64,000 bases of DNA from an uncultured Clostridia bacterium (GTDB lineage: Bacteria; Bacillota; Clostridia; Christensenellales; Borkfalkiaceae), in contig CALVHR010000002.1 in the NCBI GenBank assembly GCA_944328495.1, positions 1 to 64,000 of the forward strand, read 5' to 3'. Under the pieces are notes generated by a model, which saw nothing but the letters and a program-made list of their open reading frames with translations, was not told where the DNA came from and ran no database searches. Positions 24,075 to 33,438 of the stretch are shown one piece after another. The translations under genes and the position numbers were made by a program. Numbering within the stretch: position 1 is the first letter of the stretch; each line of letters starts with the position of its first letter.

Positions 24075-26660
24075 TCAGCCCTTTGCCTTTACTTTTTCAG
24101 CCAGGTCGGATAAAAGATGAAACGCCTGCATCGGCGTCAGATTATTTATATCCGTTTCGGCAAGAATTTGCTCCGCTTCGCTGTACGCGGGCCGCGATTC
24201 CTCTTCCGCCACAAAATCGACTGCCGTTCGGGCAATGTCGTTCTTTTCCAGCTTTTTGAGAATTTCTTTCGCGCGGGAGGTCACAGACTGCGGCACACCG
24301 GCCAAACGCGCAACTTCAATGCCAAAGCTTTTGTTTGCGCCCCCGCGCACGATCTTGCGAAGAAAAATCACTCCGTCACCCGTTTCCCGTACGGTTACTT
24401 TGTAATTTTTGACCCCGTCGATCTTCCCTTCCAATTCGGTCAGCTCGTGATAATGCGTCGCAAACAGCGTCTTGGCACGAATCTTTTCGGTAATGTATTC
24501 AAGCACTGCCCATGCAATGCTCAACCCGTCAAACGTGCTCGTTCCTCTTCCCACTTCGTCCAAAATAAGCAGGGAATTCGGCGTGGCATTCATGATAATG
24601 GAGGCGACTTCCGTCATTTCCACCATAAAAGTCGATTGGTCGAGAATAAGATTATCACTCGCGCCGACGCGGGTAAAAATTCGGTCGATCTCAGGGATCT
24701 GCGCCGATTTCGCCGGCACAAAACTTCCCATATGCGCCATCAGCACAATCAGTGCATTTTGACGCATATACGTACTCTTGCCCGCCATATTCGGCCCCGT
24801 AATGACCATCGTGCGCGTTTCATCGCTGAGATCGGTGTCATTGGGCACAAACCTCTCCTTGGAGAGCGCCTCAACGACGGGATGCCTCCCGTCCGCAATT
24901 TTCAGCTCTCCGCCCGCACTTACAAGAACAGGGCGACAATAATTTTTTTCCTTGGCAACCGTCGCAAACGCAACAAGGCAGTCCAGCATCGCAACCGCAG
25001 ATGCCAACCGTTTCAGCCCACTGATATTATCGGAAAGCACTTGCTTGATCTGCGAGAAAAGTTCCGCCTCCAAGTTCAAACTCTTCTCCGCACTGGACAA
25101 AATATTTTCTTCCAGTTCTTTCAACTCAGCCGTGATATATCGCTCCGCGTTGGCAAGCGTTTGGCGGCGCTGATAATTATACGGGACTTTATCCTTAAAT
25201 GAATTCGTGACCTCGATGGAATACCCGAACACACGATTGTATTTGATGCGCAGGTTTTTGATACCCGTTGCCTCCCGCTCGCGCGTTTCCATCTCAATGA
25301 TTTTTTGCGCACCGTTATCGTGCATGTCGCGAAGCTCGTCCAACTCGCGGCTGTATCCTTTGCGAATATATCCGCCTTCTTTGACGTTTACGGGCGGATT
25401 GTCGACAAATGCCGATCGCAAAAGATCGGCAAGCGCCGTAAAATCACCCAACCCTTCCACAAGATTCAAAACCGCTCGCGAGGTAAAACCCGAAAGCTGA
25501 AATTTCAAATTCGGGATCGCCGCAAACGAAAAACCTAAATTTTCACAATCGCGCGGCGTCAGATTATTATTGGAGATCTTGCCGGCTATACGCTCGATAT
25601 CCCGTATCCCCTTGAGCGTTTCCGCAAGCCCTATGCGAATCACCGTTGCATTGTACAGCTCTTGCACGCCGTCCAGCCGAAAATCAATATCCTCTTTCGA
25701 CCGCAAAGGATTCAAAACAAGCTTGTTCATCAGGCGCGCGCCCATCGCCGTCTGCGTCACGTCCAAAAGTCCCAGCAAAGACCCCTTTCGCTTTCCGTCC
25801 CCGAGCGTGCGCACAAGTTCAAGATTTTTGATCGCCGCCGTATCCAGCATCATTGACGAACCATCCCCGACATAACGGACTCCGTCAATGTTTTTCAAGG
25901 CATGTTTCTGTGTTTCCCGCAGATACTCCACCAACGCCCCGCACGCGGAAATCGCCGCGGGAATATGCGCGATCCCGAACGGCTCAAGCGTCTTGCACCC
26001 CAACTGCTCCAAAAGATTCTTTTCGGCATGACGCAGCGAAAACGCCCAGGGCACATAACACGAAAAAGCAGGCAATAACCGTATCTGCGGGCAGTTCTTT
26101 GTCCGCGATAAAAATTCATCGTTGCATATAATCTCTGCAGGCGCCAACTTTGAAAGATATTCCAAACAAGACGCCACATTTTCTTTCCCGGAAAATGCCG
26201 TCACGGCAAATTCTCCCGTGGTGATATCCGCCCATGCAAGCCCGCAATCTTCTCCGCCCAGATATACACAGCAAATATAATTGTTGCGCTTCTCATCCAG
26301 CAAACTCTCTTCGATAAGCGTGCCGGCCGAAACGACGCGGATAACGTCCCTCTCCACCATGCCTTTTCCCGGCGTAGGCTCGGTCAACTGTTCACAAACG
26401 GCAACTTTTTTGCCCAGCGAAACAAGTTTCGCAATATATGTGTCCGCCGCATGAAACGGAATCCCGCACATCGGAGCCCGCTCGGCAAGCCCGCAATCCC
26501 TGCCCGTCAGCGTAAGATCGAGAAGCCGCGAAACCTCCTGCGCATCCTCGAAAAACATTTCATAAAAATCGCCCAAACGATAAAACACAACGCAGTCTTT
26601 ATAATTTTCCTTGACTTGCAAATAGTGCCGCATCATCGGCGAAAGTTTGCTTGTGTCCAT
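24075..26660 (-). CDS. mutS: DNA mismatch recognition protein MutS
   Basis: An 861-residue MutS1 protein. Domain I begins with PMMRHYLQVKENYKDCVVFYRLGDFYEMF, including the mismatch-contacting Phe-x-Glu (FYEMF). The ATPase domain has Walker A GPNMAGKSTYMRQ, the signature ASDNLILDQSTFMVEM, Walker B ILDEVGRGTSTFDG and ATHYHELTE. The length is usual for MutS1. The start at 26660 follows GGGAGAAGA; a GTG/ATG frame eight codons earlier is weaker. It is the second gene of the miaB-mutS-mutL-miaA-ynbB operon. Confidence 0.97.
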   Translation of the reverse strand: MDTSKLSPMMRHYLQVKENYKDCVVFYRLGDFYEMFFEDAQEVSRLLDLTLTGRDCGLAERAPMCGIPFHAADTYIAKLVSLGKKVAVCEQLTEPTPGKGMVERDVIRVVSAGTLIEESLLDEKRNNYICCVYLGGEDCGLAWADITTGEFAVTAFSGKENVASCLEYLSKLAPAEIICNDEFLSRTKNCPQIRLLPAFSCYVPWAFSLRHAEKNLLEQLGCKTLEPFGIAHIPAAISACGALVEYLRETQKHALKNIDGVRYVGDGSSMMLDTAAIKNLELVRTLGDGKRKGSLLGLLDVTQTAMGARLMNKLVLNPLRSKEDIDFRLDGVQELYNATVIRIGLAETLKGIRDIERIAGKISNNNLTPRDCENLGFSFAAIPNLKFQLSGFTSRAVLNLVEGLGDFTALADLLRSAFVDNPPVNVKEGGYIRKGYSRELDELRDMHDNGAQKIIEMETREREATGIKNLRIKYNRVFGYSIEVTNSFKDKVPYNYQRRQTLANAERYITAELKELEENILSSAEKSLNLEAELFSQIKQVLSDNISGLKRLASAVAMLDCLVAFATVAKEKNYCRPVLVSAGGELKIADGRHPVVEALSKERFVPNDTDLSDETRTMVITGPNMAGKSTYMRQNALIVLMAHMGSFVPAKSAQIPEIDRIFTRVGASDNLILDQSTFMVEMTEVASIIMNATPNSLLILDEVGRGTSTFDGLSIAWAVLEYITEKIRAKTLFATHYHELTELEGKIDGVKNYKVTVRETGDGVIFLRKIVRGGANKSFGIEVARLAGVPQSVTSRAKEILKKLEKNDIARTAVDFVAEEESRPAYSEAEQILAETDINNLTPMQAFHLLSDLAEKVKAKG

Positions 26661-26702
26661 TCTTCTCCCTCTTCTTCCGTTCACGCTTATGCCGCGCTTA
26701 CT

Positions 26703-28022
26703 TTACTCAAACGCTTCGCCCGCCAGCGATACACCCGACGTTTCCGATACCCGCATCTTGACAAATTCACCGATCCTGTCGCGATCGCTCTTAAAATATC
26801 CCATCCTGCCATATTCGTCGCGCCCGAGATACAGACCCTTTTTCGCGTCATAATCTTCACACAAGATTTCGATCGTCTTGCCTCGATATAAAACCGATTG
26901 CTCGCGCGTCTGCGTATTCACAAGCTCAACCAGCCGCATGATCCGCTCTTTTTTTACCTCTTCGGAAATCTGTCCTTCCATTTCCGCCGCTTTCGTTCCG
27001 CTCCGCGGCGAATACACAAACGTGAATGCCGTACAGAATTTCGCCTCTTTTACAAGCGCAAGCGTCGCCTGAAAATCTTCTTCCGTTTCCGTGGGAAACC
27101 CCACCATGATGTCCGAAGTCACCTGACAGTCAGGAACAAATTTACGAAGAAGCTCCACTTTCTTCAAATACTCCGATGCCGTATATTTGCGGTTCATCAG
27201 CCGCAAAACCCGATCCGACCCCGCCTGCACTGGAAGATGCACAAGATTGCATATCTGCTCATGTTCTGCAATGGCGCGCACAAGCTCCTCTCCGAAATCT
27301 TTGGGATTGCTCGTCATAAAACGAATGCGATACTTCCCGTCCCTCTCACAAATTTTATGCAATAGCTGCGGAAAGGTAAATTCTCCGCCGCGATCGTTTC
27401 CGTACGAATTTACGTTCTGCCCCAAAAGCGTGATCTCTTTGTACCCGCGATCGAGAAGCCCGTTCACCTCTGCAATCACATGCTCAGGATCTCGGCTTCT
27501 CTCCCTGCCGCGCACATACGGAACAATGCAATAGGTACAAAAATTGTTGCACCCGTACATAATATTGACCCAGCCATTGGGATAACTCGAACGGAAAGAA
27601 AAATCCTCTTCACGGATTTCTCCCTCTTTGCCCCATACATCCACAACCGCTTTTTTGCTCCCCTCTTTACGGTCGAGAAGCGCTCCCAAATCTTCAAGAT
27701 TGTGCGTGCCGAACACGATATCCACAAACGGAAATTTTTTACGAAGTTTCTGCGCCGCCCCTTCTTGCTGCGTCATGCATCCGCCTACCGCAATCAGAAG
27801 TCCCGGACGGCTTTTCTTGAGCTTTTTCAACGCCCCGATATTCCCGTACGCATGATTTTCCGCATTTTCTCGTATGCAACACGTGTTAAATACAATTATG
27901 TCCGCATCTTCTTCCCGTGCGCCCTGCTCATACCCGCGCGCGCGTAAGATGCCCGCTATTTTCTCCGACTCATGTACGTTCATTTGACAACCGTACGTTA
28001 CAATCCAATATTGCTTTGCCAT
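26703..28022 (-). CDS. miaB: tRNA-2-methylthio-N6-dimethylallyladenosine synthase MiaB
   Basis: A 439-residue radical-SAM methylthiotransferase that adds methylthio to i6A37 in tRNA, working after MiaA. The N-terminal [4Fe-4S] cysteines are in YGCQMN, FNTCCIRENA and GGCMTQQ; the radical-SAM triad is in GCNNFCTYCIVPYVRGRERSR (C-x3-C-x2-C); a TRAM domain ends the protein. The start at 28022 (AGGAGCTGGA upstream) is preferred to upstream ATGs because the first candidate overlaps the -10 box of the promoter at 28054-28082. Confidence 0.95.
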   Translation of the reverse strand: MAKQYWIVTYGCQMNVHESEKIAGILRARGYEQGAREEDADIIVFNTCCIRENAENHAYGNIGALKKLKKSRPGLLIAVGGCMTQQEGAAQKLRKKFPFVDIVFGTHNLEDLGALLDRKEGSKKAVVDVWGKEGEIREEDFSFRSSYPNGWVNIMYGCNNFCTYCIVPYVRGRERSRDPEHVIAEVNGLLDRGYKEITLLGQNVNSYGNDRGGEFTFPQLLHKICERDGKYRIRFMTSNPKDFGEELVRAIAEHEQICNLVHLPVQAGSDRVLRLMNRKYTASEYLKKVELLRKFVPDCQVTSDIMVGFPTETEEDFQATLALVKEAKFCTAFTFVYSPRSGTKAAEMEGQISEEVKKERIMRLVELVNTQTREQSVLYRGKTIEILCEDYDAKKGLYLGRDEYGRMGYFKSDRDRIGEFVKMRVSETSGVSLAGEAFE

Positions 28023-28053
28023 TCCAGCTCCTGCCGTTGATTCTGTATTTACC

Positions 28054-28082
28054 ATTATAGCTTTTTTAATGGATTTTTTCAA
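28054..28082 (-). promoter_or_regulatory. Sigma-A promoter of miaB-mutS-mutL-miaA-ynbB
   Basis: On the minus strand TTGAAA (28077-28082) and TATAAT (28054-28059) are separated by 17 bp. The predicted start lies near 28047, about 25 nt before the miaB start codon. Confidence 0.8.
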
Positions 28083-28085
28083 CTC

Positions 28086-28129
28086 TTTGAAGTTTGTTGC
28101 GCGGGAAATAATTTTTATAAAACTTCAAA
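28086..28129. repeat. Inverted repeat between the divergent miaB and PBP genes
   Basis: TTTGAAGTTT (28086-28095) and AAACTTCAAA (28120-28129) are perfect 10-bp arms separated by 24 bp. One arm borders the -35 box of the miaB promoter; the pair encloses the region where the PBP promoter should lie. An operator or a looped regulatory site is possible. Confidence 0.5.
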
Positions 28130-28151
28130 TACTGAATACAAGGGTAAATAT

Positions 28152-30368
28152 ATGCGAATTTTTTTGAAGATCACCGCCATCATTTTATGCACGTTACTGA
28201 TCGCCGTCGCGGCGGCATTCATTTTTTATTTTTCAATAACTGCCGGCGAACGGCTCGATACATCCAAACTCGAACAGACGCAGAACATCGCCTGCATTTA
28301 TGATGCGCAGGATACCAAAATCGCCGAAGTCAGTTTTAAAAACGCTTCCAAGAGCGTGAACAGCAAAGATATCCCCGCTCACGTCAAAAATGCATTCATC
28401 GCCGCCGAAGACAAAAATTTCTATAAACACCACGGGCTCGATTATCGCGGCATCGCCCGCGCCTTGTTCAAAAATCTGCAGGCCCGTTCGTTTAAACAGG
28501 GCGGCTCAACGATCAGTCAGCAACTTGTCAAAAATACTCAATTGTCCAGTGAAAAAACCATCGTACGTAAACTCAAAGAAATTAAACTGACCAAACAACT
28601 CGAACGAAAATACACCAAAGATCAAATCCTTGAAATGTATCTGAACAGCATCTACTTCGGGCACGCTTGCTACGGCATTGCCGGCGCCGCCGAATTTTAT
28701 TTCGGTAAAAGCGTTTCCGAACTGACAATCGATGAAGGCGCCTTGCTCGCGGCGATCATACGCTCGCCCAGCAATTATTCCCCCTTTTCCAACCCTGAAA
28801 AATGTCTGTCCGCAAGAAACGCCGTCTTGCGCAAAATGTTCGCGCTTGGATATATTTCCGAAAGCGACTGCGAACTCGCGTCCGATCGGCCATTGCCCGC
28901 TCAGCGGGATACAAAACAGACCGCGGATACCTATATCGCCGCTGTATACGAAGAATTGGAAACTTTGCCTTTCTACGATCCGTATAAATTTTTGGACGGC
29001 TGTAAAATTTACACCTATATGGACAGCGAACTCCAAAGTTATGCCGAAAATTTGAAAACCGACGCGGACCGTTCCGGAAAAAGCATCATCATTCTGAACA
29101 ACAAAGCCTGCGGCATCTCAGCATATTTTACAAGCGAAGGAAACATCGCACGCCAACCCGGTTCCGTTATCAAACCCCTGGCCGTATATGCCCCCGCCAT
29201 CGAAGAAAACCTGATTTCACCGGCAACGCCTGTGCTGGATGAAAAAACCGATTTTTCAGGCTATGCACCTTTCAATTACAAAGACATTTACAACGGCTAT
29301 GTGTCCGCGCGCGATGCCCTCGCTCAAAGCATGAACATCCCTGCCGTAAAAATTTTGAACGAACTCGGCGTGGACATCGGAGAAAGATACCTTCGCAGGG
29401 TCGGCTTACCGATCAATGAAAACGATAAATCACTCGCGCTCGCTCTCGGCGGCATATCGGAAGGATTTACTTTACAGGATGTCGCCGCCGCATACGCCGT
29501 ATTCGCAAACGGCGGCATCTATACCCGCCCCGCATTTATCCGCGAGATTCGCGCTGAAGACGGAACAATCCTGTACTCCCGTAAACAAGAAAACAGCCGG
29601 GTCTACTCTGAGGATACCGCATACCTTATCAGCGATATGCTCCGAAGCGCAGTGACCTACGGAACAGCCAAAAAGCTGGCTTCTCTGCCCTTTTATATCT
29701 GTGCAAAAACAGGCACTTGCGGAACGGAGAAAGGAAATACCGACGCTTGGACAATCTCCTACACTTCTGAGCACACGGTCGGCGTTTGGATGGGAAATGC
29801 AGACAATTCACTCACCGACATCACCGGCGGCGGCCTGCCGTGCCACTACGCATTGCTGCTCAACAAAAAGATTTACGAAAACCTCTCCCCGCGACAACCT
29901 GACGCCTGCGAAAAAGTGATCGAATGCCGCTTAGACAAAGCATCTTATGAAAAAGACCACGTTCTTCGCTTAGCCGCCCTAAATCAGCCGGAAATATATA
30001 CCTTTACCGATCTGTTCCGAAGCTCCAATCTCCCCTCCGAAACAAGCACGAGATTTTCGTCCCCGTCCGACAGTCCGAAGATATCTTACAAAAACAACAC
30101 AATAAAAATCGAACTATGTCAGACAGAGTACTATGATTATTTAGTAAAAAGAACAATAAACGGCAAAACAAGCACAATATTCGACGGAAAGCTTCAAGAA
30201 TGTTTTCGTGACTCGGATATTGAAGCAAATAAGATCTACACCTATTCCATCATACCCTATTTCATCGGAGCCGACGGCGAAAAAATATACGGACAGGAAA
30301 TTATCCTTCCATCCGTCAATACAAAGAAAAACACATCCCCCGTCCCCGACCGATGGTGGGAAAAATAA
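28152..30368 (+). CDS. Class A penicillin-binding protein (transglycosylase/transpeptidase)
   Basis: A 738-residue bifunctional cell-wall synthase. One N-terminal membrane anchor (about 5-28) is followed by the GT51 transglycosylase domain: EDKNFYKHHGLDYRG with the catalytic Glu near 80, GGSTISQQLVKN and the RKLKEIKLTKQLERKYTKDQ region. The transpeptidase domain has SVIK (catalytic Ser, in the QPGSVIKPLAVY segment), SMN and the AKTGTCG box, with VWMGN afterward. A beta-rich C-terminal extension of about 100 residues is not recognised. All active-site motifs are intact. It polymerises and cross-links peptidoglycan on the outer face of the membrane. The ribosome site is AAGGG, and the gene ends at a terminator; it is monocistronic and divergent from miaB. 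Confidence 0.93.
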   Translation: MRIFLKITAIILCTLLIAVAAAFIFYFSITAGERLDTSKLEQTQNIACIYDAQDTKIAEVSFKNASKSVNSKDIPAHVKNAFIAAEDKNFYKHHGLDYRGIARALFKNLQARSFKQGGSTISQQLVKNTQLSSEKTIVRKLKEIKLTKQLERKYTKDQILEMYLNSIYFGHACYGIAGAAEFYFGKSVSELTIDEGALLAAIIRSPSNYSPFSNPEKCLSARNAVLRKMFALGYISESDCELASDRPLPAQRDTKQTADTYIAAVYEELETLPFYDPYKFLDGCKIYTYMDSELQSYAENLKTDADRSGKSIIILNNKACGISAYFTSEGNIARQPGSVIKPLAVYAPAIEENLISPATPVLDEKTDFSGYAPFNYKDIYNGYVSARDALAQSMNIPAVKILNELGVDIGERYLRRVGLPINENDKSLALALGGISEGFTLQDVAAAYAVFANGGIYTRPAFIREIRAEDGTILYSRKQENSRVYSEDTAYLISDMLRSAVTYGTAKKLASLPFYICAKTGTCGTEKGNTDAWTISYTSEHTVGVWMGNADNSLTDITGGGLPCHYALLLNKKIYENLSPRQPDACEKVIECRLDKASYEKDHVLRLAALNQPEIYTFTDLFRSSNLPSETSTRFSSPSDSPKISYKNNTIKIELCQTEYYDYLVKRTINGKTSTIFDGKLQECFRDSDIEANKIYTYSIIPYFIGADGEKIYGQEIILPSVNTKKNTSPVPDRWWEK

Positions 30369-30400
30369 TGAGACGAATTCTATCTGATTGCTGTAAAGCA

Positions 30401-30435
30401 AAGGGCCGTTGCACGTAAAGTGCAACGGCTCTTTT
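30401..30435 (+). terminator. Terminator of the class A PBP gene
   Basis: A stem of GGGCCGTTGCAC with GTGCAACGGCTC (about 30403-30432) and a GTAAA-type loop is followed by TTTT on the plus strand, 33 nt after the stop codon. Confidence 0.8.
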
Positions 30436-30530
30436 CCGGTCTATTAAATTTTTTCCCGAATCAGAAAGCTTTACGAACAAGCGAACAGCGTTTTCTGAAA
30501 AATTCCCGAAGCATGAACAAAAGCGATGGA

Positions 30531-31706
30531 TTATTTTTGTCGGATATCCAGCGTTTCCAGAGAAGCAAAAGCTTCTTCGACCAGACCTGCAACATCGAGT
30601 TTTTGCTCTGCCGCAAGCACATTTTCCAATTTCGGTTTGATCAACGGATGGCGAGGCAAAAACACGGTACAACAATCTTCATACGGAAGGATTGAAGTTT
30701 CAAACGTGCCGATCATGCGCGCCCTTTCAATAATTTCAGTCTTATCAAACCCGACCAAGGGCCGCAATACAGGCATACTCTCTACAACTGCATTGGAAGA
30801 TGTCATACCCTCGATCGTCTGGCTCGCAACCTGTCCCAGGCTCTCGCCTGTAATGATGCATTGCGCACCCGTCTGCTTTGCAAGCCGCTCCGCTATGCGC
30901 ATCATGAAGCGCCGCAACAGCGTGATCATCATCTCTTCGGGACAATCTCTGTGGATCGCCTCCTGAATATGAGTAACGCTGACGACATGCAAACGCATTC
31001 CTCCCGTATAAGAAGAAAGTACTCGCGCAAGCTCTTCCACCTTTTCACGCGCTTGCATATTCGTATAAGGATAACTGTGAAAATGCAGCGCCTGCAACTG
31101 CATCCCGCGCTTTGCGATCATATACCCCGCAACCGGGCTGTCGATCCCTCCCGAAAGAAGGAGTAATCCGTTTCCGGACGTCCCCACGGGCATTCCGCCC
31201 GCGCCTTTAACGATCTGCGAAAAGACAAGCGCCGTACCGTTTTCACGAATGTCAATGTAAACTTCATGTTCGGGAGCATGAACGTCGACTTTCAATTTCG
31301 GATTGTATTCAAGCAGTCTTCCGCCGATTTCTGCGTTGATCTGCATGGAATTCAACGGGAAATGCTTATCTCCGCGATTTGCCAGCACCTTAAACGTACC
31401 GCTCTGCGGAGCAATAGACTTCACCGTATCCCAGATCGTTTCCATATCGGCATGAACTTTATAACCGATGCTCAGCGTATGCGTACCGAACACTTTACGG
31501 AGACGCTCCACGATCTCATCCGCACGCGACGCGTCAAACTCTTCCACTACATAACGTCCGCTCGGCTTGCGCATCTCGTGCCGGATCCCCGTCAAAGCTT
31601 TTTCGAGATTGTTCATAAAAACTTTCTCAAAATACCCGCGGTTCTTTCCTTTTAAATGAATTTCGCAATAGCGGACAATTATAACGATCTCTCTTTCTCT
31701 TTGCAT
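30531..31706 (-). CDS. thiI: tRNA 4-thiouridylation / thiamine sulfurtransferase ThiI
   Basis: A 391-residue protein with an N-terminal ferredoxin-like/THUMP module (to about 165) and a PP-loop ATPase with LLSGGIDSPVAGYMIAKRG (about 182-200), CIITGESLGQVASQT, and ARMIGTFETSILPYEDCC containing cysteines. It adenylates U8 of tRNA and inserts sulfur from a persulfide. The C-terminal rhodanese domain of E. coli ThiI is absent, as in Bacillus ThiI, so the sulfur probably comes directly from the desulfurase encoded immediately upstream (2-nt gap). The ATG at 31706 follows GAGGTAAAA. Confidence 0.93.
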   Translation of the reverse strand: MQREREIVIIVRYCEIHLKGKNRGYFEKVFMNNLEKALTGIRHEMRKPSGRYVVEEFDASRADEIVERLRKVFGTHTLSIGYKVHADMETIWDTVKSIAPQSGTFKVLANRGDKHFPLNSMQINAEIGGRLLEYNPKLKVDVHAPEHEVYIDIRENGTALVFSQIVKGAGGMPVGTSGNGLLLLSGGIDSPVAGYMIAKRGMQLQALHFHSYPYTNMQAREKVEELARVLSSYTGGMRLHVVSVTHIQEAIHRDCPEEMMITLLRRFMMRIAERLAKQTGAQCIITGESLGQVASQTIEGMTSSNAVVESMPVLRPLVGFDKTEIIERARMIGTFETSILPYEDCCTVFLPRHPLIKPKLENVLAAEQKLDVAGLVEEAFASLETLDIRQK

Positions 31707-31708
31707 TT

Positions 31709-32830
31709 TTACCTCATTCTGCCCGCAAGAGCACGCGCATTTTTGTTTATGATACTAACCGCCTCACGCACCTCCGATTCGGTATTATTGGCGGAAAAAG
31801 AAATGCGCAGAACACCGTCCGCCCTGCTCTCCCCCACGCCGCAAGCCAAAATAACGCGGCTGTAACGATTTTTAGAGGAGCACGCAGACCCCGTACCCAC
31901 CAGCACACCCGCATCGTTCAGCATGTGAAGCAGCACTTCGCCGCGAAGCCCCTTTGCGGCAACACTTAAAATATACGGAGACGCGGAGCTAGAGGATAAA
32001 ATTTCAAAAATTTCAGGATCCAATTCGCCGCGCACAAGCAAATTCAACTCTTTTACCCGTGCAAAATCTTTTGAAAGCGATGCAATTTTATGTTCTGCCG
32101 CAAACTCAAACTGTTTGATCGCAAAGGTGTTTTCGGTACCGCTTCGAAGCCCGTTCTCCTGTCCGCCTCCAAAAATAAGGGGATGCAGGCGCGCACCTTT
32201 GCGTCGTATTAATGCCGCCACGCCGCGCACTCCGCCGATCTTGTGAGCGCTGATCGTGTAAAGATCGATTTTCCCCGAAAGCGTAAACGGAATCTTTCCG
32301 AACGCCTGTACGCCGTCGCTGTGAAATACCGACGCGGGAGCAATTTCTTTTACATGTGAAGCCAACGACGCAATGTCATTGATCGCACCGGTTTCGTTAT
32401 TGACATGAATAACCGATACCAAAACGGTGTTTTTATCGACAAGACCAAATAACTCTTGCTCGTTCACGCTCCCATCCGCATTCAATCCCGCGATGCGAAC
32501 GTCCATGCCCCGCCGAGCAAGCTCTTTCGCCGCATTATATACGGCCGCATGCTCTCCTCCCGTTATCACAATATTACCGTGATTCGGACAGGAAAAAAGC
32601 ACCTGATTATCCGCTTCGCTTCCCGATCCTGTAAATATCAGCTCATAACCGCCGACGGGCGCCACATAAGACAGAATGCGCCTGCGCGCCCCTTCGACTT
32701 CTTTATGCACTTCAAACCCCTCCTTATACAGCGCGGAGGGGTTGAAAAAATCGCTTTGTAAATATTTGGCAGCCGCCTGCACCGCATCCGCATCGGGTGC
32801 CGTGGTCGCGGCATTGTCCAGGTAAATCAT
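31709..32830 (-). CDS. NifS/IscS-like cysteine desulfurase (ThiI partner)
   Basis: A 373-residue fold-type I PLP enzyme converting cysteine to alanine and enzyme-bound persulfide. MIYLDNAATTAPD opens it; ITGGEHAAV, VHVNNETGAI, SAHKIGGVRGVAAL with the PLP lysine, and GSACSSKNR with the persulfide cysteine are all visible. The pairing with thiI matches the Bacillus NifZ-ThiI arrangement dedicated to s4U8, so a tRNA-thiolation role is inferred. It overlaps the upstream membrane-protein gene by four bases. Confidence 0.93.
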   Translation of the reverse strand: MIYLDNAATTAPDADAVQAAAKYLQSDFFNPSALYKEGFEVHKEVEGARRRILSYVAPVGGYELIFTGSGSEADNQVLFSCPNHGNIVITGGEHAAVYNAAKELARRGMDVRIAGLNADGSVNEQELFGLVDKNTVLVSVIHVNNETGAINDIASLASHVKEIAPASVFHSDGVQAFGKIPFTLSGKIDLYTISAHKIGGVRGVAALIRRKGARLHPLIFGGGQENGLRSGTENTFAIKQFEFAAEHKIASLSKDFARVKELNLLVRGELDPEIFEILSSSSASPYILSVAAKGLRGEVLLHMLNDAGVLVGTGSACSSKNRYSRVILACGVGESRADGVLRISFSANNTESEVREAVSIINKNARALAGRMR

Positions 32831-33426
32831 TTTCTGTTAAATTCCGATTCCAATATATTTCTGTTCATGTAGCGGACAATCGTATAGATCATCTGCAGAC
32901 GGCATTCCAAGACAAGTATACGCTTCCCCACAGCCGTCATCGCCTGTATATAGAAAAATTCTTTGTCCTCCGCCGCTTCGTTGTTCGGCGTCAGGATATC
33001 TTCGCGGTTGTCCGGCGAAGCCTTGAGCTTTTTATACGACTCCGACCCGTAACGGCCGATCTTGATCAGTTTTTCGTCGCCGATCTTATACAGAAGTTTG
33101 CGGCGGCGCTCGTGGATCACCTTAGAAATGCGCAGTTCTCCGGAAACAAACGTATAGTCAAATTCCAAAAAGAACGTATGCCTGCGCCGCAACAGAAAAA
33201 TTCCGCCAAACAACATAACGCCGAAAAGCACAAACCAAATCACTAAAACGATCACTACGCTCCGCGTAAAGCCGTCTTCCCCGACCGGACTGGTCAGAGC
33301 AAACAGCAAAGACATTATTGCAAATATCAGGCAGATAGCGCCCGCGATCGTAAAGATCGTGTACATGCGCTTCGCAGGCGCTTTATTGCGCATGCCCGCA
33401 CTCTCTTCGTAAAAAATCTCCTGCAT
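32827..33426 (-). CDS. Two-helix membrane protein with cytoplasmic domain, unknown function
   Basis: A 199-residue protein not confidently assigned; the overall pattern resembles a family of uncharacterised clostridial proteins (DUF6106-like). Hydrophobic helices lie at about 20-46 and 55-80, each with basic flanks (RRRH after the second). Residues 85-199 form a soluble beta-rich domain with FLEFDYTFVSGELRISKV and LIKIGRYG, which may be PH-like, followed by AVGKRILVLECRLQMIYTIVRYMNRNI. The gene sits 12 nt after carB-dapF and overlaps the desulfurase gene by four bases, so it is most likely part of a single transcript with both. A role cannot be inferred. Confidence 0.6.
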   Translation of the reverse strand: MQEIFYEESAGMRNKAPAKRMYTIFTIAGAICLIFAIMSLLFALTSPVGEDGFTRSVVIVLVIWFVLFGVMLFGGIFLLRRRHTFFLEFDYTFVSGELRISKVIHERRRKLLYKIGDEKLIKIGRYGSESYKKLKASPDNREDILTPNNEAAEDKEFFYIQAMTAVGKRILVLECRLQMIYTIVRYMNRNILESEFNRK

Positions 33427-33438
33427 ATTATCCCCCGA

